Origin: Cytophagales bacterium
GTDB lineage: Bacteria; Bacteroidota; Bacteroidia; Cytophagales; Cyclobacteriaceae
Reading direction: 5' to 3'
Length of the DNA: 12,301 nt
Assembly: GCA_020063545.1 (NCBI GenBank)
Contig: JAGUUF010000345.1
Location: forward strand, 1 to 12,301
Part shown: positions 7,575-12,301 of the stretch, piece by piece
Layout of the letters: each line of letters begins with the position of its first letter
Numbering within the stretch: position 1 is the first letter of the stretch
Made by a program: the position numbers and the translations under genes
Notes under the pieces: generated by a model
Told to the model about the DNA's origin: nothing
Databases searched by the model: none
Seen by the model: only the letters and a program-made list of their open reading frames with translations

Positions 7575-8456
7575 CTACACAATGTCCTTCAGGTAGCGGT
7601 AGTTGTTCTTCACGCTTTCCATCGAAGAAACTTCGTAGGTTTCCTGCTCAACAAAAAAGTGTTTGAGTCCTGACTGCTGCCTTTGGCTGAAAATTTCAAC
7701 GAAATTTATTTTCCCTGTGCCGAGGTCGGCATTTTTAGTTACATCGTCTTTGCTCATGTCTTTAACATGCCACAACTCGAAGCGGCCCGGATACCTATTG
7801 AAGTAATCGGCCGGTGAATATCCGGCACGCACAATCCAATACAAATCCAGTTCCATGCAAACCAGCGAAGGGTCAAGTTCAGCAAGCATTATATCATAGG
7901 GTATCTGGTTATCGATGGCTGCAAATTCAAAATCATGATTGTGGTATCCCATCTTAATACCATAACGCTTACAGACTTCCGCTCCTTTATTGATCGATTC
8001 GCAAAGTGCTTTGTACTGGTCAATGGTTTCGCGCTCCTCTTTAGCCAGGTAGGCGATAACCATGTACTCCTGCCCTGCTGCTTTGGCATCGGCAACAGCC
8101 TGTTCCCATCCGTTACTAAGGTTTCCCGAAGTTTGCTGATTAAAGCCGGTGAGGTAATGGCCGCTAACCGTTTTTAGCCCGAGGTCGTTGGCCATTTTAA
8201 CATAATCCGAAAATGGCTGCCCAAAAATTTTCCCGTCATTATATGAAAAGGTCTCGACTTCTGTATAGCCGATATCCGCAACCTTTTTAAGGGTGCCTTG
8301 CAAATCCTTAAAAATAACATCGCGCAATGTGTACAGCTGTAACCCCATATTTTTGGCAATTTTTTCTTTTGGCGGGTTGCATCCAACCAATGAAGGCAGC
8401 AGCAAACTTCCGGTTGCAGCAACGGCCGAGTGTTGAATAAATGTTCTTCGGTTCAT
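7575..8456 (-). CDS. Tat-exported lipoprotein, sugar phosphate isomerase/epimerase-like TIM barrel
   Basis: This 293-residue protein belongs to the xylose isomerase-like TIM-barrel (AP endonuclease 2) superfamily. It begins MNRRTFI, a twin-arginine signal, followed by a hydrophobic stretch and a lipobox (LVGC, Cys26). It should therefore be exported folded and lipid-anchored in the envelope. The barrel starts at MGLQLYTLRD (37-46). Likely metal-site residues are Glu177 in YHNHDFEF (171-178), Asp204 in ELDLYW (202-207), His230 in WHVKDM (229-234) and Glu270 in FFVEQE. LGTGKINF (245-252) is also typical of the family. The reaction is probably isomerisation, epimerisation or C-O cleavage of an unphosphorylated sugar or keto-sugar; the substrate cannot be read from the sequence. 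It lies 9 bases after the STAS-like gene and 4 bases before the TMEM220-like gene. A cytoplasmic relative is encoded at 9278-10330 in the same operon. Confidence 0.9.
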   Translation of the reverse strand: MNRRTFIQHSAVAATGSLLLPSLVGCNPPKEKIAKNMGLQLYTLRDVIFKDLQGTLKKVADIGYTEVETFSYNDGKIFGQPFSDYVKMANDLGLKTVSGHYLTGFNQQTSGNLSNGWEQAVADAKAAGQEYMVIAYLAKEERETIDQYKALCESINKGAEVCKRYGIKMGYHNHDFEFAAIDNQIPYDIMLAELDPSLVCMELDLYWIVRAGYSPADYFNRYPGRFELWHVKDMSKDDVTKNADLGTGKINFVEIFSQRQQSGLKHFFVEQETYEVSSMESVKNNYRYLKDIV

Positions 8457-8465
8457 AGGTTCAGG

Positions 8466-8891
8466 TTAACGTGTTCGTATCCAATCGTAAGCTTCGTGTT
8501 CGTCTGAGAACACTTCAAGTTGCACCTGGTGCGTTTTGTATTTTTCAGCAGCATTGAGTTTGAATTTTTCCATGGGGTAATCGGCAAAAATATCTTCACC
8601 AAGAATTACCGCATGAATTTTAACGCCCGCTTTGTTAAACAGTAAATCTTCCCACACATCAGCAAACCATTTTTCAGTTTCTTCGTCTACTTCGCCAAGC
8701 AGTTGGGTATCGGCAAGCCATGCCAGGTTGGAGTATGACTTGCTCAATTCGATGTATCGCTGCTGAATGGAGACCAGCGTGTCGCGGAAAATATTGCCGG
8801 GTAACGGCTTCTTCCACCGGTGTTTCAGCACCGGAAGCGAGTCGTCCAGTTCGCAGGTAACGTATTCATTATCGAAAATCTGAAGGATCAT
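8466..8891 (-). CDS. Small STAS/SEC14-like (SpoIIAA-like) protein
   Basis: This 141-residue soluble protein has no signal peptide or membrane segment. The pattern is an opening beta-strand IFDNEYVTCEL (4-14), a Trp-containing strand, a long helix, a central strand NLAWLADTQ (55-63), a helix with the DEETEKWF motif (70-77), a strand VKIHAVIL (91-98), and a closing FSDEHEAYDWI (128-138). This matches small Bacteroidota proteins related to SpoIIAA/STAS folds, which are usually annotated as hypothetical and have no established activity. It sits 9 bases after the cytochrome c gene and 9 bases before the Tat-exported isomerase gene, so it is part of the operon. A regulatory or ligand-binding role is a guess from the fold. 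The start codon lies in the loop of a small predicted mRNA hairpin (8882-8897). Confidence 0.78.
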   Translation of the reverse strand: MILQIFDNEYVTCELDDSLPVLKHRWKKPLPGNIFRDTLVSIQQRYIELSKSYSNLAWLADTQLLGEVDEETEKWFADVWEDLLFNKAGVKIHAVILGEDIFADYPMEKFKLNAAEKYKTHQVQLEVFSDEHEAYDWIRTR

Positions 8892-8897
8892 TCCTTC
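8882..8897 (-). promoter_or_regulatory. Hairpin enclosing the start codon of the STAS-like gene
   Basis: The minus-strand transcript reads GAAGGA-AUGA-UCCUUC, a perfect 6-base-pair stem with a 4-base loop. The loop contains the start codon, and the left arm contains the only purine-rich AAGGA motif near the start, directly abutting the ATG. If it forms, it would hide the start and the ribosome binding motif, lowering translation unless ribosomes arriving from the cytochrome c gene open it. The structure is seen in the sequence; the function is inference. A palindrome this short can occur by chance. Confidence 0.35.
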
Positions 8898-8900
8898 TGA

Positions 8901-9281
8901 TCATTGCTTTTCTGCTTCCCCGTCAAGCGATAAAACATAGCGCGCCATATTTTCGGCATCGGTCATCGGTAAATCCGGATGTGCCGTCATCGGTATATCG
9001 CCCCACACTCCGCTGCTGCCTTTAATAATCCTATCGGCAAGCATTTTCACATTGGCCTGGGTGAACTCATACTTTTTTGCTACGTCCAGGTGCGAAGGCC
9101 CGATGATTTTGTTTACCTGGTGGTGGCAGGTTTTGCAGTCGCTGGCATTAACAAGCAACTCACCTTTTTTAATTAATTCGGCAGAGGAGTTTTTGCTTTC
9201 ATTTTCGTTCCCGCCTTCTTTACCACCGCCACAGGCAAAGAGAAAAGCTGAAAACAGCAACAGGATAACAGGTTTATTCAT
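8901..9281 (-). CDS. Lipoprotein c-type cytochrome (class I, single haem)
   Basis: This 126-residue electron carrier of the envelope has a signal peptide ending in a lipobox (LFAC, Cys17), a Gly/Glu/Asn/Ser-rich linker (18-33), then a compact cytochrome c domain. The haem is attached at CKTCH (49-53, Cys49 and Cys52, with axial His53). The distal ligand is probably Met98 in GDIPMTAHP (94-102), and GPS (61-63) follows the haem motif. The size fits cytochrome c551/c552-type domains. The start overlaps the stop of the isomerase gene as ATGA (9278-9281). Its position in a sugar operon suggests that it takes electrons from a periplasmic dehydrogenase and passes them to the respiratory chain, but no periplasmic dehydrogenase is encoded in the window, so its partner is unknown. 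Confidence 0.93.
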   Translation of the reverse strand: MNKPVILLLFSAFLFACGGGKEGGNENESKNSSAELIKKGELLVNASDCKTCHHQVNKIIGPSHLDVAKKYEFTQANVKMLADRIIKGSSGVWGDIPMTAHPDLPMTDAENMARYVLSLDGEAEKQ

Positions 9282-10330
9282 AGTCCTAAGATTTTCTTGT
9301 TCAATCTGCTATTTTTTTGGGTAGCGGCAAAATCGTCAAACGCTTTATCGGTAACCCGGATAATATGGTCGCTAATGAATTTTGCCCCTTCGGCAGCTCC
9401 CTGCTCGGGGTGCTTAATGCAACACTCCCATTCCAGCACGGCCCACCCCGGATAACCATACTGGGCCAGTTTTGAAAATATTTTTTTGAAGTTTACCTGG
9501 CCATCGCCCAGCGAACGAAACCTGCCGGGCCGGTCGCGCCAATCCTGGTAGCCGCCATATACCCCGCATTTACCAGTAGGATTGTACTCCGCATCTTTTA
9601 CATGAAACATTTTAATAAAACTGTGATAATGATCAATGTATTGGATGTAATCGAGTTGCTGAAGTATAAAGTGACTGGGATCATAGAGCAGGTTTACCCG
9701 CTTGTGTTTTCCGGTAGCTTCCCAAAACCTTTCAAACGTAATTCCATCGTGAAGATCTTCGCCTGCGTGAACTTCGAAGCATAGATCAACCCCATATTTG
9801 TCAAAATGATTTAAGATGGGCAGCCATCGTTTGGCCAATTCCTTAAAACCATCGTCAACCAAACCCATGGACCGTTGCGGCCATGGATATACCGTGTGCC
9901 ACAACAGCGAACCTGAAAAGGTAACGCATACGTTAATGCCCAGATTCCTGCTGGCTTTGGCTGCCAGTTTTAATTGATCTACCGCCCATGCCTGCCGGGC
10001 TTTCGGATTATTGTGCACCGCTTTTGGGGCGAACCCGTCAAACAACTGGTCGTAGGCAGGGTGTACCGCCACCAACTGGCCCTGCAGGTGTGTGGAGAGT
10101 TCAGTTATTTCGACCCCATAGCTGCGGATGGTTTCTTTGTATTCATCTGCAAAGTCTTTGCTTTCGGCCACCCTTTTAAGATCAATACAACGCGCATCTA
10201 CGGTTGGAACCTGAACACCGATGAACCCAAGCGAAGCTGCCCACCTGCAGATGGACTCCATCTTGTTAAACGGAGGCTTATCGCCCATGAATTGCGCAAG
10301 AAATAACGCAGGGCCTTTAATGGTCGTCAT
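9278..10330 (-). CDS. Cytoplasmic sugar phosphate isomerase/epimerase-like TIM barrel
   Basis: This 350-residue xylose isomerase-like TIM-barrel protein has no signal peptide. It probably isomerises, epimerises or dehydrates the keto-sugar or polyol product of the adjacent dehydrogenase. Likely metal ligands are Glu186 in CFEVHAGEDLHDG (184-196), Asp217 in LLYDPSHF (214-221), His243 in FHVKDAEY (242-249) and Glu300 in LEWECC (299-304). FRSLGDGQVNF (271-281) is characteristic. I chose the start at 10330 (MTTIKGPALFLAQF) because homologues I recall begin there with a closely similar sequence, and because it gives an ATGA overlap with the upstream stop. An in-frame ATG at 10378 would add 16 unconserved residues inside the upstream gene. 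Relatives of this protein and of the 10327-11484 product occur side by side in other bacteria, as far as I recall. The substrate is not known to me. Confidence 0.9.
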   Translation of the reverse strand: MTTIKGPALFLAQFMGDKPPFNKMESICRWAASLGFIGVQVPTVDARCIDLKRVAESKDFADEYKETIRSYGVEITELSTHLQGQLVAVHPAYDQLFDGFAPKAVHNNPKARQAWAVDQLKLAAKASRNLGINVCVTFSGSLLWHTVYPWPQRSMGLVDDGFKELAKRWLPILNHFDKYGVDLCFEVHAGEDLHDGITFERFWEATGKHKRVNLLYDPSHFILQQLDYIQYIDHYHSFIKMFHVKDAEYNPTGKCGVYGGYQDWRDRPGRFRSLGDGQVNFKKIFSKLAQYGYPGWAVLEWECCIKHPEQGAAEGAKFISDHIIRVTDKAFDDFAATQKNSRLNKKILGL

Positions 10331-11484
10331 AGTTTTATTGGCACCCATTTTTGTTTTTGCTTTGATGATTTCACACATGCCTCGATAAATGCCATTCCGC
10401 GCAGGCCGTCTTCCACATCCGGAAAGTCATATTTGGCGGAATCAATCTTCTTTCCCGATTTAAAATCAGTGACCGCCCGTGCAAACGACTGGTACACATT
10501 GGCAAACGCTTCGAGGTAGCCTTCGGGATGACCGGAAGGCGTTCGTGTATGGAGTTTTGCTGTTTCAGAAATGTACCCCATGCCGGTGCGGTAAAACTCT
10601 CGTGGCCTATCGGGCCATTTTAACACCAGCGTGTTTGGTTCTTCCTGGCGCCACTCCAGGCCGCCCTTTTCTCCGTAAAGGCGGATGAACAGATTATTTT
10701 CTTCACCCGCTGCCACCTGTGTGGCGATCAACACGCCCGAGGCACCGTTGTCAAAGTTAAGAAGCATCGAAGCATCGTCATCCAGCACGCGGCCTTTTAC
10801 CACGGCACGCAAATCGGCACACAACCCGGTAATAACCGACCCGGAAATGTACTCGGCAAGATTGGCGGCATGCGTACCAATATCGCCAATGGCACCGCCC
10901 AGCCCTGAAAATTTCGGGTTAGACCGCCAGGCAGCTTGCTTCTGGCCGGTCTTTTCAAGAGGTTGGGCAAGCCAACCCTGGGTGTATTCCACATACACTT
11001 TCCTGATTTTTCCAAAAACCCCGCTGCTAACCAGGCGCCTGGCTTCCTTCACCATCGGGTAGCCGGTGTAGGTGTGCGTGAGCGCAAGGATTAATCCTGA
11101 TTTCTTTACAACTTTAACGAGTTGCCTGGCTTCGGCTACTGAAAGGCACAACGGTTTATCGACAATAACATGAAATCCACTCTCGAGCGCCAGTTTGGCC
11201 GGTGCAAAATGCAGGTGGTTTGGCGTTACAATGGAAACTGCGTGCATGCGTTGGCTGGCCGGAAGTTTTTTCTCAGCACGAATCATATCCACATACGAGG
11301 GATAAACCCTTTTTGGATCAAGAAACAATGCATTGCCTGTTGCTGTTGAAGTTTCCGCTTTGCTGCTAAAGGCCCCGCATACCAACTCAATGTTTCCGTC
11401 AAGTGCCGCGGCCTTGCGGTGAACCGCACCGATAAAGGCACCAAGGCCACCGCCTACCATGCCCATCCGGAGTTTTTCATTCAT
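10327..11484 (-). CDS. Gfo/Idh/MocA-family NAD(P)-dependent oxidoreductase
   Basis: This 385-residue cytoplasmic dehydrogenase is of the glucose-fructose oxidoreductase/inositol dehydrogenase/MocA type, which reversibly oxidises a sugar or polyol hydroxyl with NAD(P). The Rossmann fold opens with GMVGGGLGAFIGAVHR (8-23). VTPNHLH (86-92) follows, then the DKP variant (109-111) of the usual EKP motif, with the catalytic Lys at 110. The C-terminal alpha/beta domain carries GGAIGDIGTHAANL (196-209), where Asp201 and His205 are the expected active-site pair. There is no signal peptide, unlike the Tat-exported members of this family. It is the first gene of the six-gene operon, transcribed away from the transporter gene, and its stop overlaps the isomerase start (ATGA). 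Substrate specificity cannot be predicted; a cyclic polyol, a hexose or a disaccharide are all possible. Confidence 0.92.
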   Translation of the reverse strand: MNEKLRMGMVGGGLGAFIGAVHRKAAALDGNIELVCGAFSSKAETSTATGNALFLDPKRVYPSYVDMIRAEKKLPASQRMHAVSIVTPNHLHFAPAKLALESGFHVIVDKPLCLSVAEARQLVKVVKKSGLILALTHTYTGYPMVKEARRLVSSGVFGKIRKVYVEYTQGWLAQPLEKTGQKQAAWRSNPKFSGLGGAIGDIGTHAANLAEYISGSVITGLCADLRAVVKGRVLDDDASMLLNFDNGASGVLIATQVAAGEENNLFIRLYGEKGGLEWRQEEPNTLVLKWPDRPREFYRTGMGYISETAKLHTRTPSGHPEGYLEAFANVYQSFARAVTDFKSGKKIDSAKYDFPDVEDGLRGMAFIEACVKSSKQKQKWVPIKL

Positions 11485-11619
11485 GGAGTAAACAGTTTAA
11501 TGGATGACAATATATCCAAAAGAAAAGAAAATGCACATCCGATTTTTATTGCAAACGATTGCAAACAGGCGCTTGCAGAAACACAAATTTCCGCTGATAT
11601 TCAAGGAAACTTAAACCCT
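11485..11619. promoter_or_regulatory. Divergent control region with candidate LacI-type operator
   Basis: This 135-base gap lies between two divergent genes. Bases 11549-11564 read TTGCAAACGATTGCAA, a near-palindrome (7 of 8 pairs match) centred on CG, as in LacI-family operators. It is 65 bases from the oxidoreductase start and 56 bases from the transporter start. Bases 11548-11567 can also be read as two tandem decamers, ATTGCAAACG and ATTGCAAACA. A weak AAGGAA (11603-11608) precedes the transporter ATG; no Shine-Dalgarno sequence precedes the oxidoreductase ATG. I found no clear Bacteroidota -33/-7 promoter in either direction. The site seems placed to control both directions at once. Confidence 0.5.
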
Positions 11620-12301
11620 ATGTCATCACCATCTTTACTTGTTCCGCGCCTTAGCACAATGATGTTCTTTCAGTTTTTCATCTGGGGTGCATGGTACACT
11701 ACTGTTGCTGTGTATATGACCGAACTGGGCATGACCAACCTGACACACTGGCCCTATACGGTTAACCCGATCGCGGCCATTGTTGCCCCGTTCTTTTTGG
11801 GACTTATTGCCGACCGGTACTTTGCCACCGAAAAAGTACTGGGTGTATTGCACGTACTTGGCGGCATCATCATGTTCATCGTTCCGCAAACCAGCCAGTC
11901 ACCTACTTTGTTCATCGTTCTCCTGCTTGGTTATAATCTTTGTTATATGCCAACATTAGGCCTTGCTAATTCACTCGCCTTCCACCACATTGCCGACCAG
12001 GAGAAGCAGTTTCCGGTGATACGGGTATTTGGTACCATCGGCTGGATTGTGGCCGGGTTGTTCATCAGTTTTGTGCTGGGTAAGCTTATTAATGGAGTAG
12101 CTGAAAAAACTGCACTCCCGCTTTATACCACAGCTGCTGCTTCTATCCTGCTTGGCCTCTATAGTTTTTCATTGCCGCATACTCCGCCAAAAGGTGCAGG
12201 CGAAAAGGTATCCTTAAGGAGTATTGCCGGCATTGATGCGTTTAAAGCGCTTGGCAGCAAACCGTTTTATGTTTTTCTGCTGTGCTCGTTTCTTATTTGC
12301 A
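11620..12301 (+). CDS. MFS transporter, nucleoside:H+ symporter (NupG-like) family, 3' end outside window
   Basis: This open reading frame begins at 11620 and runs off the right edge after 227 complete codons. The protein is a polytopic inner-membrane carrier: hydrophobic segments alternate with short loops, including RLSTMMFFQFFIWGAWYTT (10-28), GLIADRYFATEKV (61-73, the MFS loop 2-3 motif), PTLGLANSLAFH (111-122) and RVFGTIGWIVAG (135-146). These are recognisable from the nucleoside:H+ symporter family, which includes NupG and XapB. In Bacteroidota, members often lie beside Gfo/Idh/MocA and isomerase genes, so the cargo may be a sugar or polyol rather than a nucleoside. The ATG at 11620 is the first in-frame Met and places the first helix normally. 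It is divergent from the six-gene operon and shares its control region. Family assignment is firm; the substrate is not. Confidence 0.9.
   Translation, partial: MSSPSLLVPRLSTMMFFQFFIWGAWYTTVAVYMTELGMTNLTHWPYTVNPIAAIVAPFFLGLIADRYFATEKVLGVLHVLGGIIMFIVPQTSQSPTLFIVLLLGYNLCYMPTLGLANSLAFHHIADQEKQFPVIRVFGTIGWIVAGLFISFVLGKLINGVAEKTALPLYTTAAASILLGLYSFSLPHTPPKGAGEKVSLRSIAGIDAFKALGSKPFYVFLLCSFLIC

Noticed and set aside
10331..10378. Longer N terminus for the cytoplasmic isomerase starting at 10378
   Set aside because: The extra 16 residues lie inside the upstream oxidoreductase gene, look unlike family N termini, and are unnecessary given the ATGA overlap and the conserved start at 10330.
10480..10495. 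Additional operator-like sequence (GTGCAAACGACTGG) inside the oxidoreductase gene
   Set aside because: It matches only part of the core, has no palindromic symmetry, and lies in well-conserved coding sequence, so it is most likely a chance match.
11635..11889. Minus-strand open frame opposite the transporter
   Set aside because: The plus-strand frame from 11620 is a clear MFS protein and continues off the window; the opposite frame is polar with no family resemblance.
1..12301. CRISPR arrays, tRNA or rRNA genes, insertion sequences, phage genes
   Set aside because: Reading both strands showed no regularly spaced repeats, no cloverleaf-type sequence, no transposase or integrase motifs, and almost complete coverage by ordinary metabolic genes.

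Overview
The window looks like chromosomal DNA from a member of the Bacteroidota, possibly a Cytophagales-like lineage (low confidence on rank). The signs are lipoprotein signal peptides, mostly absent Shine-Dalgarno sequences, a bacterial TMEM220-family protein, a small STAS/SEC14-like protein of a type I associate with this phylum, and a nucleoside-permease-family transporter beside Gfo/Idh/MocA and TIM-barrel isomerase genes. I saw no phage, transposon, CRISPR or RNA-gene signal.

Left block (73-7172, minus strand). Three glucan genes form a tight operon: a lipoprotein GH13 alpha-amylase-like enzyme, GlgE (maltose-1-phosphate maltosyltransferase), and a natural fusion of a trehalose-synthase (TreS) domain with maltokinase. 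The first junction is a 6-bp gap and the second a 4-bp ATGA overlap. In the canonical pathway, trehalose is isomerised to maltose, phosphorylated to maltose-1-phosphate, and polymerised by GlgE into alpha-1,4-glucan. The TreS domain has Ala208 where the GH13 nucleophile Asp is expected, and two further expected Asp residues (394 and 396) are also lost. GlgE and the kinase domain look intact. The operon may therefore be fed with maltose from outside, and the TreS part may act only as a scaffold.

Middle block (7265-11484, minus strand). Six genes are packed with overlaps or gaps of 9 bp or less. In transcription order they are a Gfo/Idh/MocA dehydrogenase, a cytoplasmic sugar isomerase/epimerase-like TIM barrel, a lipoprotein cytochrome c, a small STAS-like protein, a Tat-exported lipoprotein TIM barrel of the same superfamily, and a TMEM220-like membrane protein. 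This looks like a sugar or polyol oxidation operon split between cytoplasm and periplasm. Its substrate is unknown.

Right block (11485-12301). A 135-bp divergent control region separates the six-gene operon from a plus-strand MFS transporter of the nucleoside:H+ symporter family, which runs off the window. This region contains a near-palindromic 16-bp site resembling a LacI-family operator. A 12-bp core identical to part of it recurs in the only other sizeable intergenic gap, upstream of the amylase-glgE-treS/mak operon. I infer that one sugar-responsive regulator, not encoded here, may control both blocks.
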